Shown piece by piece: positions 8,160 through 20,889 of a stretch of DNA of 64,000 nucleotides (position 1 is its first letter; each line of letters starts with the position of its first letter). The translations under genes and the position numbers were made by a program. The notes below the pieces were generated by a model that did no database searches, had not been told where the DNA came from, and saw only the letters and a program-made list of their open reading frames with translations. Origin of the DNA: Pseudonocardia thermophila (GTDB lineage Bacteria; Actinomycetota; Actinomycetes; Mycobacteriales; Pseudonocardiaceae); contig NZ_FRAP01000006.1 of assembly GCF_900142365.1 (NCBI RefSeq), forward strand, positions 186,001-250,000. The letters run 5' to 3'.

Positions 8160-8824
8160 ATGAGCGCACCGGCGACCGGTCCGATCCGCCTCGTCCTGGT
8201 CGACGACCACGAGATGGTCATCGCCGGCCTCACCGCGATGCTCGCGTCGTTCCGCGGCCGGGTGCGGGTGGTCGGCAGCGCGGTCGGCGCCGAGCAGGCC
8301 CTCGACGTGGTCGCCGCGCTGCAGCCCGACATCGTGCTGTGCGACGTGCGCATGCAGCAGATGAGCGGCCTGGACCTGTGCCGCACGCTGCGCGAGCGCC
8401 ACCCGGCGGTCAAGGTGGTGCTGCTCTCCGTCTACGACGACGAGCAGTACCTGTTCCAGGCCCTGCGCGCGGGCGCGGCGGGCTACCTGCTGAAGAAGAT
8501 CAGCGGCGAGGACCTGGTGCGGCAGCTGGAGCTGGCGCTCACCGGCACCACGGTGATCGACCCGGAGCTGGCCGGTCGCGCGGTCGGCACCGCGGCCCGG
8601 ATGCAGAGCGAGGAGTGCTGGCCCGGCGCGCGGCGCGGGCTCACCCAGCGGGAGAGCGAGGTGCTCTCGCTGATGGTCACCGGCCTGTCCAACCGCGGCA
8701 TCGCGAACCGGCTGGTCGTGAGCGACGAGACGGTGAAGAGCCACCTGCGCTCGATCTACCGCAAGCTCGGGGTCGGCGACCGCGACTCGGCCGTCGCGAC
8801 AGCGCTGCGCGAGGGGACCTTCCG

Positions 8825-8828
<4 letters not shown>
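8160..8828 (+). CDS. NarL/FixJ-family response regulator (cbb-linked, copy 1)
   Basis: A 222-residue regulator with an N-terminal receiver ([14 protein letters not shown]; phosphoacceptor Asp in [10 protein letters not shown]; Lys in YLLKKISGED) and a C-terminal LuxR-type helix-turn-helix ([20 protein letters not shown], then [14 protein letters not shown]). AAGGAGATCG precedes the ATG. The stop overlaps the start of the histidine kinase, forming a two-component pair placed directly upstream of cbbL. A close paralogue lies at 19088 at the other end of the Calvin island, suggesting control of carbon fixation (inference). Confidence 0.92.
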
Positions 8829-11519
<2,691 letters not shown>

Positions 11520-11530
11520 GGAGGCCGGCC

Positions 11531-11956
11531 GTGCGCATCACCCAGGGGACCTTCTCCTACCTGCCCGACCTCACCGACGAGGAGATCCTCGCCCAGATCC
11601 GCTACGCGCTGTCGAACGGCTGGCCGATCTCGGTCGAGTACACCGACGACCCGCACCCGCGCAACTCGCTGTGGGAGATGTGGGGGCTGCCGATGTTCGA
11701 CCTGAAGGACCCGGCCGGGGTGCTGCTGGAGGTCAACGCCTGCCGCGAGGCCCACCCGAACGCGTACGTGAAGGTTAACGCCTACGACGCGCGGCTGGGC
11801 CGGCAGACCACCGCGCTGTCGTTCATCGTGCAGCGGCCGACCGAGGAGCCGGGCTTCCGGCTCGACCGGCAGGAGGGCCCGGACCGCACCATCCGCTACA
11901 CCACGCACTCCTACGCCACGGAGCGGCCGGCCGGGGCCCGCTACCCGTCGGCATGA
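11531..11956 (+). CDS. cbbS: RuBisCO small subunit
   Basis: A 141-residue small chain of the L8S8 enzyme. The red-type N-terminus [17 protein letters not shown], the [20 protein letters not shown] segment and the long C-terminal extension ([20 protein letters not shown]) that forms the beta-hairpin of IC/ID enzymes are all visible. GTG start; the ribosome site GAGGAGGCC begins inside the cbbL stop, which ends 11 bases upstream. It overlaps the cbbX start by 4 bases (ATGA). Confidence 0.96.
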   Translation: MRITQGTFSYLPDLTDEEILAQIRYALSNGWPISVEYTDDPHPRNSLWEMWGLPMFDLKDPAGVLLEVNACREAHPNAYVKVNAYDARLGRQTTALSFIVQRPTEEPGFRLDRQEGPDRTIRYTTHSYATERPAGARYPSA

Positions 11957-12948
11957 CGGCGGCGCGGCCACGGCTCGCGTTCGGGGCACCGGTCGACCGG
12001 CCGGCGCCCCCGGAGCCGGAAACGCTCCCGCCGGACGCGGTGATCGATCTCGCCGGGATCCGCGCCGAGGCCGGCGTCGACGAGGTGCTGGCGACGCTCG
12101 ACCGTGAGCTGGTCGGGCTCGCCCCGGTGAAGCGGCGGATCGCCGAGATCGCAGCGCTGCTGCTGGTGGACCGGGCGCGGGCCCGCTTCGGCATCCGCAC
12201 GGCGCCGCCGACGCTGCACATGTGCTTCACCGGCAGCCCCGGCACCGGCAAGACCACCGTCGCGGTGCGGATGGCCGAGCTCCTGCACAAGCTCGGTCAC
12301 CTGCGCGTCGGACACCTCGTCGCGGTCACCCGCGACGATCTCGTCGGCCAGTACGTCGGCCACACCGCCCCGAAGACCAAGGAGGTCGTCAACCGGGCGA
12401 TGGGCGGCGTACTGTTCATCGACGAGGCCTACTACCTGCACAAACCGGAGAACGAGCGGGACTACGGCGGTGAGTCCATCGAGATCCTGCTGCAGGTGAT
12501 GGAGAACCACCGCGACGACCTGGTGGTGATCCTCGCCGGCTACGCCGACCGGATGCGGACGTTCTTCGCCGCGAACCCGGGTATGCAGAGCCGCGTCGCG
12601 CACCACATCGAGTTCCCCGACTTCACCGCCGAGGAGCTGGAGCGGATCGGGGTGCAGATGACGGAGTCGCTCGGCTACCGGTTCTCCCCCGCGGCCCGCC
12701 GCGCGCTGCGTGCCTACCTGGACCGCCGGGTCGGGCAGCCGTGGTTCGCCAACGCCCGCAGCGTGCGCAACGCCGTGGAGCGGGCCCGCCTGCGGCAGGC
12801 GCTGCGGCTCGTGCAGCAGCCCGATCCGGTCGTGGGGCTCGACGCGCTCACCACGATCGAGGGCGAGGACATCCTCGCCAGCCGCGTGTTCGGCGACGAC
12901 GACCCCACCGAGGCGCCGCGGCCAGGGGCGGGCACCCTGGCGGGGTGA
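11953..12948 (+). CDS. cbbX: Red-type RuBisCO activase (AAA+)
   Basis: A 331-residue AAA+ protein that remodels inhibited red-type RuBisCO using ATP. The Walker A motif GSPGTGKT is at residues 94-101, Walker B is in [11 protein letters not shown], and [12 protein letters not shown] and [17 protein letters not shown] are the sensor/arginine regions. It sits between cbbS and the LysR gene with 4-base overlaps on both sides. Its presence supports assigning CbbL/CbbS to the red lineage, because green-type enzymes use CbbQ/CbbO or Rca instead. Confidence 0.95.
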   Translation: MTAARPRLAFGAPVDRPAPPEPETLPPDAVIDLAGIRAEAGVDEVLATLDRELVGLAPVKRRIAEIAALLLVDRARARFGIRTAPPTLHMCFTGSPGTGKTTVAVRMAELLHKLGHLRVGHLVAVTRDDLVGQYVGHTAPKTKEVVNRAMGGVLFIDEAYYLHKPENERDYGGESIEILLQVMENHRDDLVVILAGYADRMRTFFAANPGMQSRVAHHIEFPDFTAEELERIGVQMTESLGYRFSPAARRALRAYLDRRVGQPWFANARSVRNAVERARLRQALRLVQQPDPVVGLDALTTIEGEDILASRVFGDDDPTEAPRPGAGTLAG

Positions 12949-13808
12949 CCACCAACGCGCGCCTGCGGGCGTTCGTCGAACTGGCCGACACGGGCTCGGT
13001 GCGGGCCGCCGCCCGCCGGCTCGTCGTCACCGAGTCGTCGGTGTCGTCGGCGGTGGGGCTGCTCGCCGCCGAGGTCGGTGTGCCGCTGGTGGACCGCGAC
13101 GGGCGCGGCGTGCGCCTGACCCCGGCCGGCGAGGCGTACGCGGAGTACGCCCGCCGGATCCTCGGGCTGCACGACGAGGCCATCGCGGCGGCCCGCGGCG
13201 CCGCCGACCCCGAGCACGGCAGCGTCCGCATCGCCGCCGTCACCACGGCGGGCGAGCACCTGCTGCCGGGCATGCTGGCGTCGTTCCGGGCGGCCCATCC
13301 GCACGTCGGGCTCGGGCTCGACGTCGGGCCGCGCGGCACCGTGTGGCCGATGCTGGCCCACCACGAGGTCGATCTCGTCGTGGCCGGCCGCCCGCCGGAC
13401 GGGCTCGCCGGGCGGGTCCGCGCGATCAGCGACAACACGCTGGTCGTCGTCGGGGCACCCGGTTCCTCGCCGACGGACACGTGGCTGCTGCGCGAACGCC
13501 ACTCCGGCAACCGCGCCACCACCACCGCGCTGCTGTCCGCACTGGAGATCGACCCGCCCACGATGACCCTCGGCTCGCACGGCGCGGTGGTCGCCGCCGC
13601 CGTCGCCGGGCTGGGGGTCACGCTCGTGTCCCGGCAGGCCGTGCAGCACCACCTCGACTCCGGGGCACTGGTCGAGCTGCCGGTGGACGGCACGCCGCTG
13701 GATCGGCCGTGGCACCTCGTGACGCAGGTGTCGGCGGCCCCGAGCGTCGAGCTGCTGGTCGAGCACGTGCTCGCGACTCCCGAACTCGGCTGGCGGGCGG
13801 CCCCCTGA
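12945..13808 (+). CDS. cbbR: LysR-family regulator, CbbR-like
   Basis: A 287-residue LysR protein. The N-terminal winged helix is RLRAFVELADTGSVRAAARR followed by LVVTESSVSSAVGLLAAEVG; the effector-binding domain follows (VRIAAVTTAGEHLLPGML). The frame is open to 12741 inside cbbX, but the GTG at 12945, which overlaps the cbbX stop, gives the normal LysR N-terminus. CbbR is usually divergent from cbbL; here it is the last gene of the operon, so it would control its own level through cbbL transcription. The name rests on context, not on CbbR-specific residues. Confidence 0.75.
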   Translation: MTTNARLRAFVELADTGSVRAAARRLVVTESSVSSAVGLLAAEVGVPLVDRDGRGVRLTPAGEAYAEYARRILGLHDEAIAAARGAADPEHGSVRIAAVTTAGEHLLPGMLASFRAAHPHVGLGLDVGPRGTVWPMLAHHEVDLVVAGRPPDGLAGRVRAISDNTLVVVGAPGSSPTDTWLLRERHSGNRATTTALLSALEIDPPTMTLGSHGAVVAAAVAGLGVTLVSRQAVQHHLDSGALVELPVDGTPLDRPWHLVTQVSAAPSVELLVEHVLATPELGWRAAP

Positions 13809-13894
13809 AAGGAGGGCGCTGAAACCCGGCGCTGGATCCGGCGCGGGACCACGGATGCGAGCCACCACGATGACCGCCCGCCGGCCGCGCCGGA

Positions 13895-14101
13895 TCAGCT
13901 GGGGAAGTGCTCCCAGAGCTCCCCGGCCGCCGCGCTGGGGTAGCCGTGATCACGCAGGAACCGGCGCAGCGCGCGCCGGAACTTCCAGGTCCGGGAGATC
14001 CGGGCACGCGCCTGCAGGTACTCCACGTACTCGGCGTGCTCCTGGTCGAGCCGGAACCGCTCCCGCGCCCGGGCGACCTCCTCCGCCGTCATCGGGCTCA
14101 C
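13895..14101 (-). CDS. Small charged protein downstream of prk, unknown function
   Basis: A 68-residue (GTG at 14101) or 65-residue (ATG at 14092) protein, not recognised. It is predicted to be all-helical and highly charged: EEVARARERFRLDQEHAEYV then EYLQARARISRTWKFRRALR, ending in DHGYPSAAAGELWEHFPS. A GGGGGAG ribosome site sits about 10 bases before the GTG, favouring the longer form. It lies about 200 bases after prk on the same strand with a strong hairpin between them, so it is probably transcribed separately or at reduced level. No membrane segment or metal site is visible. Confidence 0.55.
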   Translation of the reverse strand: MSPMTAEEVARARERFRLDQEHAEYVEYLQARARISRTWKFRRALRRFLRDHGYPSAAAGELWEHFPS

Positions 14102-14235
14102 TGGTGCACCACTCCCCCCGCTCGAGGGTGATCGATGGGCCGGGGATCCGGGGCAGGTCCGGTGGCCCGGGACGCGCTGGTCGACAACCCGGGGACGTCG
14201 TGCCGACCAGCTGGTGCGTCCCGGGACCACCGGAG

Positions 14236-14268
14236 GTCGTCCCCGTGCGTCGACGATGCGGGGACGAC
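14236..14268. terminator. Hairpin downstream of prk
   Basis: GTCGTCCCCG (14236-14245) and CGGGGACGAC (14259-14268) form a perfect 10-bp stem with a 13-base loop, 31 bases beyond the prk stop. There is no T run; many actinobacterial terminators lack one. A related CGGGGACGTCG occurs again at about 14175. Confidence 0.45.
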
Positions 14269-14298
14269 GTCCGTCGGGCTGGTCCGTCCAGCACCTGC

Positions 14299-15204
14299 TC
14301 ATGCGAACTCGGGGATCTGCGGCGAGCCCGCCAGCGCCTTGCGGCGCCGCTCCATCAGCCGCCAGATCATCGGCGTGAAGATCAGCTGCATCGCCAGGTC
14401 CATCTTCCCGCCGGGGCACACGATCGTGTTCGGCCGGGACATGAACGAGTCGTGCAGCATCGCCAGGAGGTACGGGAAGTCGATCCCGCGTGGATCGGCG
14501 AACCGGATGATCAGCATCGACTCGTCGGCCGTCGGGATCGACCGCGCGATGAACGGGTTGGACGTGTCGACCATCGGCACCCGCTGGAAGTTCACGTGCG
14601 TGCGCGAGAACTGCGGGCAGATGTAGGTCACGTAGTCCGGCATCCGGCGCAGGATCGTCTCGGTGATCGCCTCGGCGGAGTAGCCGCGCTCGGCCTTGTC
14701 CCGGTGCAGCTTCTGGATCCACTCCAGGTTGATCACCGGCACGACCCCGATCAGCAGGTCGACGTGCTGGGCGACGTCGACGTCCTCGGTGACGACTGCG
14801 CCGTGCAGGCCCTCGTAGAACAGCAGATCCGAGCCGGGCTCGATCTCCGTCCAGGGCGTGAACGTGCCCGGCGGCTGCCCGTACGGGGCAGCCTCGGCCT
14901 CGTCGTGCAGGTAGCGGCGGATCCGCCCGCCGCCGGTCTCACCGTAGGTGCGGAAGAGCCCCTCCAGCTCCTCGAACAAGTTGGCCTGCGGTCCGAAGTG
15001 GCTGAAGCTGTGATCGCCCTCGGCCTGCGCCTTCGCCATCCGCTCGCGCATCTCGGCGCGGTCGTAGCGGTGGAAGCTGTCGCCCTCCACCATGACCGTG
15101 TTGAGCCCCTCGCGCCGGAAGATCTGCTGGAACGTCCGCATGACCGACGTGGTGCCGGCCCCGGACGCGCCCGTGACGGCGATGATGGGATGTCTGGCGG
15201 ACAC
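14299..15204 (-). CDS. prk: Phosphoribulokinase
   Basis: A 301-residue bacterial-type phosphoribulokinase that phosphorylates ribulose 5-phosphate to the RuBisCO substrate. The P-loop variant GASGAGTTS is near residues 11-19. The family blocks VEGDSFHRYDRAEMR, HFGPQANLFEEL, LLFYEGLHGA and INLEWIQKLHRDK are intact. It is the last of four convergently oriented Calvin genes (rpe-tkt-fbp-prk), 13 bases after fbp, on the strand opposite to cbbLSX. Confidence 0.96.
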   Translation of the reverse strand: MSARHPIIAVTGASGAGTTSVMRTFQQIFRREGLNTVMVEGDSFHRYDRAEMRERMAKAQAEGDHSFSHFGPQANLFEELEGLFRTYGETGGGRIRRYLHDEAEAAPYGQPPGTFTPWTEIEPGSDLLFYEGLHGAVVTEDVDVAQHVDLLIGVVPVINLEWIQKLHRDKAERGYSAEAITETILRRMPDYVTYICPQFSRTHVNFQRVPMVDTSNPFIARSIPTADESMLIIRFADPRGIDFPYLLAMLHDSFMSRPNTIVCPGGKMDLAMQLIFTPMIWRLMERRRKALAGSPQIPEFA

Positions 15205-15217
15205 GATCCGTCCCCTC

Positions 15218-16291
15218 TCAACCGGCCCTGCGGAACAGCCCGCGGGTGCTGTACAGCGGGATGTCGAGGTCCTCGACGAGCGCCTCGCGGTGGTAGGCGT
15301 CGATCCGGTCGACCTCCTCGGCCGCGCCGAAGATCAGCGCGACCCGCTCGTGCACATCGGCCGGCACGACGTCGAGCACGCGGGCCCGGCCGGTGGAGGC
15401 CCGCCCGCCCGCCTGCTCGACGAGGAACGCGACCGGGTTGGCCTCGTAGAGCAGCCGCAGCCGGCCGAGCCGGGCCGGGTCCTTCGAGTCGCGCGGGTAG
15501 AGGAAGACCCCGCCGCGGGTGAGGATCCGGTGGGTCTCCGCGACGAGTGAGGCCACCCAGCGCATGGTGAAGTCCTTCTCGCGCGGCCCGGTGCGCCCGG
15601 CGAGGCACTCGTCGACGTAGCGGACCACGGCCGGCTCCCAGAACCGCCTGTTGGACGCGTTCACCGCGAACTCCGCCGTGGCGGTCGGGATGCGGATGTC
15701 CGGCCGGGTCAGGATGAACTCGCCCAGGTTCGGGTCGAGCGTGAACTCGTGGACGCCGGTCCCGACCGAGATCACGAGCAGGGTGGCCGGGCCGTAGATC
15801 GCGTACCCGGCGCACACCTGCTCGCTGCCCGGTTGCAGGAACGCTTCGGTCGGGACCGGGCCGTCCGTGGTGGTGGGCGCGCGCAGGATCGAGAAGATGC
15901 TGCCGACCGAGACGTTCACGTCGATGTTGGACGAGCCGTCGAGCGGGTCGAACACCAGCAGGTACTTGCCGCGCGGGTACGGCGCGGGGATCTGGTGCGG
16001 CTCGGCCAGCTCCTCCGACACCATGCCGGCGACGTGGCCGCCCCACTCGGTCGCGCGCAGGAAGATCTCGTTGGCGGCGACGTCGAGCGCCTGCTGGGTC
16101 TCGCCGTGGCTGTTGGTGGCGGCGGTGGCCCCCAGCGCCCCGTGCAGGGCGCCACCGGCGATCCGCTCGGCGATGGCCTTGCACGCCACGGCGATGTCGA
16201 GGATCAGGCCGTTCAGGTCGCCGGTCGCCCCGGGGTGGCGGCGGCGCTCCTCGATGAGGAACTGCGTGAGGGTCGTGTGCCTGGTCAGCAT
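15218..16291 (-). CDS. fbp: Class I fructose-1,6-bisphosphatase
   Basis: A 357-residue class I enzyme that dephosphorylates fructose-1,6-bisphosphate, and possibly sedoheptulose-1,7-bisphosphate as in other cbbF products. The metal- and substrate-binding block FDPLDGSSNIDVNVSVG is intact, with the upstream Glu pair in VSEELAEPHQ. The frame stays open upstream to 16561, but the family start is MLTRHTTLTQFLIEERR. It sits between tkt and prk with very short gaps, in a Calvin-cycle operon. Confidence 0.94.
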   Translation of the reverse strand: MLTRHTTLTQFLIEERRRHPGATGDLNGLILDIAVACKAIAERIAGGALHGALGATAATNSHGETQQALDVAANEIFLRATEWGGHVAGMVSEELAEPHQIPAPYPRGKYLLVFDPLDGSSNIDVNVSVGSIFSILRAPTTTDGPVPTEAFLQPGSEQVCAGYAIYGPATLLVISVGTGVHEFTLDPNLGEFILTRPDIRIPTATAEFAVNASNRRFWEPAVVRYVDECLAGRTGPREKDFTMRWVASLVAETHRILTRGGVFLYPRDSKDPARLGRLRLLYEANPVAFLVEQAGGRASTGRARVLDVVPADVHERVALIFGAAEEVDRIDAYHREALVEDLDIPLYSTRGLFRRAG

Positions 16292-16308
16292 GCTCCGTGC
16301 CACCTCCG

Positions 16309-18342
16309 TCACCGCTCGCTCGTCCTGCGGGCCAGCACACCCATCGCCGCGCGGGCCACGTCCGCGCAGGACAGGCCCAGGTGGACGGCCACCTCCGGGC
16401 CCGGCCCGCTGACCCCGAACCGCTCGATCCCGACCACCGCGTCGCGCGGTTTCGCCAGCGCCGCCCATCCGGTGCGCACCCCGGCCTCGACCCACACGAC
16501 CGGCACGTCGGGCAGGACGAACCTGCCCTGCGCCACCGCCTCGGTGAACCGCTCCCGCCACGGCACGGACACCACCTGCGCGGCCACCCCGCGGGCGGCG
16601 AGCAGCTCAGCGGCCTGCAGCGAGAGCGCCACCTCGGACCCGGTCGCGGCCAGCACCACGTCGACGCCGTCGGGCGGGACGCGGACGGTGCGGGCCCCGT
16701 GCGCGCGCACGTCGTCGAGATCGGCCCCGCCGAGCACGGGCAGCTCCTGGCGGCTCAGCACCAACGCGGTCGGTCCGGACGTGTTGGCCAGCGCCAGCTC
16801 CCACGCCACCGCGGTCTCGGCGGCGTCGGCTGGGCGCAGCACCGTGAGCCCCGGGATGATCCGCAGCGACTCGATGTGCTCGACCGGCTGGTGGGTGGGC
16901 CCGTCCTCGCCGACGTGCACGGAGTCGTGCGTGAACACGTGGATCACCGGCTGGTTCATCAGCGCGGCGAGCCGCAGCGCGGGCCGCAGGTAGTCGGCGA
17001 ACACCAGGAACGTGCTGCCGAACGGGCGCAGGCCGCCGTGCAGGCTGATCCCGTTCAGCGCCGCGGCCATCGCGTGCTCGCGGATCCCGAAGTGGATCGT
17101 GCGGCCCGCGTAGTCGTGCGGGCCCACGGCGCTGCCGGGGATCTTCGTGTTGGTCGACGCCGCGAGATCGGCCGAGCCGCCGACCAGCGCCGGCACGGCC
17201 TCCGCGGCCGCCCGCAGCGCCGCCCCGGACGCCGCCCGCGTCGCCTGCCGGCCGCCGGGCCGCACCTCGTCCGCGAGCGCGGCCAACGCGCCGGGCGCCG
17301 GCCCGCCGGGCACGCGGTCCAGCGGGAACGCCGCAGCCAGGTCGGGGTGCTCCGCGGCCCAGTCGGCGTGCACCCGCTCCCACTCGGCCCGGGCCGCCGC
17401 GCCCTCGGCGGCGCGGTCGGCCGCGGTCAGCCGCACCGCAGCAGGCACGTGGAACGGCGTCTGCGGCCACCCGAAGCGCTCCCGCATGCGGGCGAGCACG
17501 TCCGGGCCGAGCGGGGCGCCGTGCGCGGCCGGGGTGCCCTCGACCCCCTCGGCGCCGTAGCCGATCGTCGTGCGCACCGAGATGAACGTGGGCCGGTCCT
17601 CGATGCTCGCCGCCTCCGCCAGCGCGCGGTCGATCGCGGCGACGTCGTTACCGTCGTCGACCCACAGCGTCCGCCAGCCGTACGCAGCGAAGCGGGCCGC
17701 GGCGTCGTCGGCGCAGCTGCGGGTGGCCGGGCCGTCGATCGTCACGTCGTTGTCGTCGTGGATGACGACGAGCCGGCCCAGCTGCAGGCGCCCGGCCAGC
17801 GACGCCGCCTCGTGGCTGATGCCCTCCATGAGGTCGCCGTCGCCGGCGAGCACCCAGGTGCGGTGATCGACGACGCGGTGCTCGGCGGTGTTGCAGCGGG
17901 CGGCGAGCATCCGCTCGGCCAGCGCCATCCCGACGGCGGTGGCGATGCCCTGCCCGAGGGGGCCGGTCGTCGTCTCGACGCCCGGGGTGTGCCCCGCCTC
18001 GGGGTGACCGGGGGTGCGCGAGCCGAGCTGTCGGAACCGGCGCAGCTCGTCGAGCGGCAGGTCGTAGCCGAACAGGTGGAGCAGCCCGTAGAGCAGCATC
18101 GACCCGTGGCCCGCGGACAGGACGAAGCGGTCGCGGTCCGGCCAGTCCGGGCGGGCGGGATCGTGCTTGAGGTGGCGCGACCACAGCACCCACGCCAGCG
18201 GCGCCGCACCGAGCGGCAGCCCGGGGTGGCCGCTGCGCGCGGCCTCGATGGCGTCGACCGCGAGGAAGCGCAGGGTCGTGATCGCGAGCTCGTCGAGATC
18301 GGTCTCGGCGCCGTCGTGCGCCATCGCCGGTGCCGCGGTCAT
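16309..18342 (-). CDS. tkt: Transketolase
   Basis: A 677-residue thiamine-diphosphate enzyme of the Calvin regeneration phase. The ThDP/Mg motif is [35 protein letters not shown] is near the N-terminus; the catalytic glutamate is in [16 protein letters not shown]; and the pyrimidine-domain segment [12 protein letters not shown] is present. The ATG at 18342 overlaps the rpe stop (ATGA). The much longer open frame to 19335 is spurious. The fbp gene follows after 17 bases. Confidence 0.96.
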   Translation of the reverse strand: MTAAPAMAHDGAETDLDELAITTLRFLAVDAIEAARSGHPGLPLGAAPLAWVLWSRHLKHDPARPDWPDRDRFVLSAGHGSMLLYGLLHLFGYDLPLDELRRFRQLGSRTPGHPEAGHTPGVETTTGPLGQGIATAVGMALAERMLAARCNTAEHRVVDHRTWVLAGDGDLMEGISHEAASLAGRLQLGRLVVIHDDNDVTIDGPATRSCADDAAARFAAYGWRTLWVDDGNDVAAIDRALAEAASIEDRPTFISVRTTIGYGAEGVEGTPAAHGAPLGPDVLARMRERFGWPQTPFHVPAAVRLTAADRAAEGAAARAEWERVHADWAAEHPDLAAAFPLDRVPGGPAPGALAALADEVRPGGRQATRAASGAALRAAAEAVPALVGGSADLAASTNTKIPGSAVGPHDYAGRTIHFGIREHAMAAALNGISLHGGLRPFGSTFLVFADYLRPALRLAALMNQPVIHVFTHDSVHVGEDGPTHQPVEHIESLRIIPGLTVLRPADAAETAVAWELALANTSGPTALVLSRQELPVLGGADLDDVRAHGARTVRVPPDGVDVVLAATGSEVALSLQAAELLAARGVAAQVVSVPWRERFTEAVAQGRFVLPDVPVVWVEAGVRTGWAALAKPRDAVVGIERFGVSGPGPEVAVHLGLSCADVARAAMGVLARRTSER

Positions 18343-19025
18343 GTCGCAGCCGCCTTCCGCAGGTCGGCGGCCCGGTCGGCGAGCGTGCCCGGACCGGTGA
18401 ACAGCGCCGTGCCCACGCAGAACGTCGTCGCACCGGCGCGGGCGGCGGCGCCGATCGTCGCCGGGCCGATGCCGCCGTCGACCTCCAGCTCGACGTCGAG
18501 GCCGCGCCGGTCGATCTCCGCACGGGCCGCGGCGAGCTTGGGCTCCATCGACGCCAGGTAGCTCTGCCCGCCGAAGCCGGGGTTCACCGTCATCACCAGC
18601 AGCAGGTCGACGATGTCCCACACGTGCTCGACGGCGGTGAGCGGGGTGGCCGGGTTGAGCGCGACACCGGTGCGCGCGCCCAGCTCGCGGATGCGGGCGA
18701 GCGTGCGGTGCAGGTGGGTGACCGCCTCGGCGTGCACGATGAGGAGCTCGCAACCGGCCTCGACCCAGCGGTGCAGCATCGGGTCCGGGTCGGCGACCAT
18801 CAGGTGCGCCTCGAAGCCCATGGTGACGTGTCCGCGGGTCGCGGCGATGACGTCCGGACCGATCGTCATGTTGGGGACGAAGCGCCCGTCCATCACGTCC
18901 CACTGGACGCGGTCGACGCCGGCCTTCTCCAAGGTCTGCAGCTCGGCGCCGAGCTGTGCGAAGTCCGCCGGGAGCACCGACGCGACCAGCGTCGGCTCCG
19001 GCGGGACGGGCCGGGTGAACGGCAT
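18339..19025 (-). CDS. rpe: Ribulose-phosphate 3-epimerase
   Basis: A 228-residue TIM-barrel epimerase interconverting ribulose 5-phosphate and xylulose 5-phosphate. Visible are [17 protein letters not shown] (catalytic Asp, metal His/Asp region), [25 protein letters not shown] and the phosphate-binding EVDGGIGP and GTALF segments. It is the first gene of the rpe-tkt-fbp-prk operon. It is divergent from the second response regulator with about 60 bases between starts, so one small region holds both promoters. Confidence 0.95.
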   Translation of the reverse strand: MPFTRPVPPEPTLVASVLPADFAQLGAELQTLEKAGVDRVQWDVMDGRFVPNMTIGPDVIAATRGHVTMGFEAHLMVADPDPMLHRWVEAGCELLIVHAEAVTHLHRTLARIRELGARTGVALNPATPLTAVEHVWDIVDLLLVMTVNPGFGGQSYLASMEPKLAAARAEIDRRGLDVELEVDGGIGPATIGAAARAGATTFCVGTALFTGPGTLADRAADLRKAAAT

Positions 19026-19087
19026 GGGTTGGCTCCAACTCCTCGGGGGGATTCGGGGCGGTGAGCGGGCGGCCGTACATTCGCGCC

Positions 19088-19753
19088 ATGGCGGCGTCCG
19101 GTGAGCCCATCCGCGTCCTGCTGGTGGACGACCACGAGATGGTGCTGGCCGGGCTGAAGGCGATGCTGGCCCAGTTCTCGGGCCGGGTCCGCGTGGTCGG
19201 CGAGTCGGTCGGGGCGGACGGCGTGCTCGACGCGGTCGAGGCACTGCGGCCCGACATCGTGCTGTGCGACGTGCGGATGCAGGGGGTGAGCGGGCTCGAC
19301 CTGTGCCGCAGCATCCGGGAGCGGTTCGAGGACACCCGGGTCGTGCTGCTCTCCGTCTACGACGACGAGCAGTACCTGTTCCAGGCGCTGCGCGCCGGTG
19401 CCTCCGGCTACCTCCTCAAGCAGGTCAGCGGCGACGAGCTGGTGCGCCAGCTGGAGCTGGCGATCACCGGGGTCACCGTGATCGACACCGTGCTGGCCGG
19501 GCGGGCCGTCGACACCGCGGCGCGGCTGAAGCGCGACGAGTTCTGGCCGGGCGCCCGCCACGGTCTGTCCCAGCGCGAGAGCGAGGTGCTCTCGCTGGTC
19601 GTCAACGGCCTGTCCAACAAGCAGATCGCGGAGCGACTCGTGGTCGGCGAGGAGACCGTGAAGAGCCACCTGCGCTCGATCTACCGCAAGCTCGGCGTCA
19701 ACGACCGGACCGGCGCGGTGGCCACCGCCCTGCGCGAAGGGATCTTCAAGTAG
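19088..19753 (+). CDS. NarL/FixJ-family response regulator (cbb-linked, copy 2, orphan)
   Basis: A 221-residue receiver plus LuxR helix-turn-helix protein, strikingly similar along its length to the 8160 regulator (shared [47 protein letters not shown]). The phosphoacceptor Asp is in [10 protein letters not shown]. The ATG at 19088 gives the same N-terminal length as the paralogue; a GTG at 19061 with a better ribosome site is possible. No kinase gene adjoins it. It is divergent from the rpe operon and convergent with the aldolase, so it may share the GAF kinase with copy 1 (inference). Confidence 0.9.
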   Translation: MAASGEPIRVLLVDDHEMVLAGLKAMLAQFSGRVRVVGESVGADGVLDAVEALRPDIVLCDVRMQGVSGLDLCRSIRERFEDTRVVLLSVYDDEQYLFQALRAGASGYLLKQVSGDELVRQLELAITGVTVIDTVLAGRAVDTAARLKRDEFWPGARHGLSQRESEVLSLVVNGLSNKQIAERLVVGEETVKSHLRSIYRKLGVNDRTGAVATALREGIFK

Positions 19754-19766
19754 CCGGGCCCTCGTC

Positions 19767-20765
19767 TCACGCCGTCGCCTGCAGCTCGCGGGTGCGCACC
19801 GCGGCCGAGTTGGCGGCGACCCGGTCGGCCAGCGCCTCCTGCCCGGCAACCGTGCTGCGGCCCGACGCGGCCCACGCCGTGAGCGCGGGATCGACCAGCG
19901 CCCGCCCGAAGGAGAACGTCAGCGGCCACGGCGTGTGGTGGAGCTGTATCGCGGCGAGGTTCGCCGTGGCCCGCGCCGGGTCCTGACCGCCGGACAGGAA
20001 CGCTACGCCGGCGAGATCGCCGGGCAGTGCGCGCAGCACGTCGACGGTGGCCTCGGCGACCTCTTCGGGCGTCGCCCGGTGAGGGTGGTCGGCGCCCTCC
20101 ACCACCATGTTCGGCTTGAGGACGACTCCCGCCATGTCGACCCCGAACGCGGCCAGCTCGGCCATCACGGCGGCGTGCACGCGGGCGGTGACCTCGGCGC
20201 AGCGCCGCAGCGTGTGGTCGCCGTCCATCAGCACCTCGGGCTCGACGATCGGGACGAGCCCGGCCTCCTGGCACGCCGCGGCGTAGCGGGCGAGGGCGTG
20301 GGCGTTGGCCCGGATCGCGGTGGTGCTGGGCAGGTCGTCGGTGATCCGCAGCACCGCCCGCCACTTGGCGAACGCCGCACCCTGCGCGGCGTAGCCGGCG
20401 AGGCGGGCGGACAGGCCGTCGAGGCCCTCGGTGATGGTCTCGCCGGGCCGACCGGCCAGCGGCTTGGCCCCGGTGTCGACCTTGACCCCGGGCAGCATGC
20501 CCGCCTCGCGGGTGGCCTGGGCGAACGGGCGTCCGTCGGAGAGCTGCTGGTTCAGCGTCTCGTCGCAGAAGATGATCCCGGAGATCCCCTCGGCGATGCC
20601 GGGCGTGGTCACGAGCATCTCGCGGTACGCCCGTCGGGCGTCGGCGGTCGGCGCGATCCCCACCTTCTCCAGCCGCGAGGACATGGTCTTGATGCTCTCG
20701 TCGGCGGCCAGGATGCCCCGGCCCGGGGACACCATCTCGGCGGCGGTCCGTCGGCAGTTGCTCAT
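19767..20765 (-). CDS. Class I fructose-bisphosphate aldolase
   Basis: A 332-residue eukaryote-like class I aldolase that forms fructose-1,6-bisphosphate or sedoheptulose-1,7-bisphosphate through a lysine Schiff base. The GRGILAADESIKTM N-terminus, the catalytic lysine in GVVLKPNMV and the VAFLSGGQD phosphate-binding segment are visible. Most actinobacteria use a class II zinc aldolase for glycolysis, so a class I copy beside the cbb genes probably serves the Calvin cycle. It converges on the second response regulator, 13 bases away, and is divergent from hypF. Confidence 0.93.
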   Translation of the reverse strand: MSNCRRTAAEMVSPGRGILAADESIKTMSSRLEKVGIAPTADARRAYREMLVTTPGIAEGISGIIFCDETLNQQLSDGRPFAQATREAGMLPGVKVDTGAKPLAGRPGETITEGLDGLSARLAGYAAQGAAFAKWRAVLRITDDLPSTTAIRANAHALARYAAACQEAGLVPIVEPEVLMDGDHTLRRCAEVTARVHAAVMAELAAFGVDMAGVVLKPNMVVEGADHPHRATPEEVAEATVDVLRALPGDLAGVAFLSGGQDPARATANLAAIQLHHTPWPLTFSFGRALVDPALTAWAASGRSTVAGQEALADRVAANSAAVRTRELQATA

Positions 20766-20889
20766 GGCACCAGACGGTAGGGAGCACGGGGCCCGCCCAC
20801 CTCCCCCTCGCAGGGGGCGCGGGAGGGGATCGGAGGGGGGTGAGATCTCCCGTGTGGCTGGGCGTCCTCCGCGTCGAGAACGAACTCGT

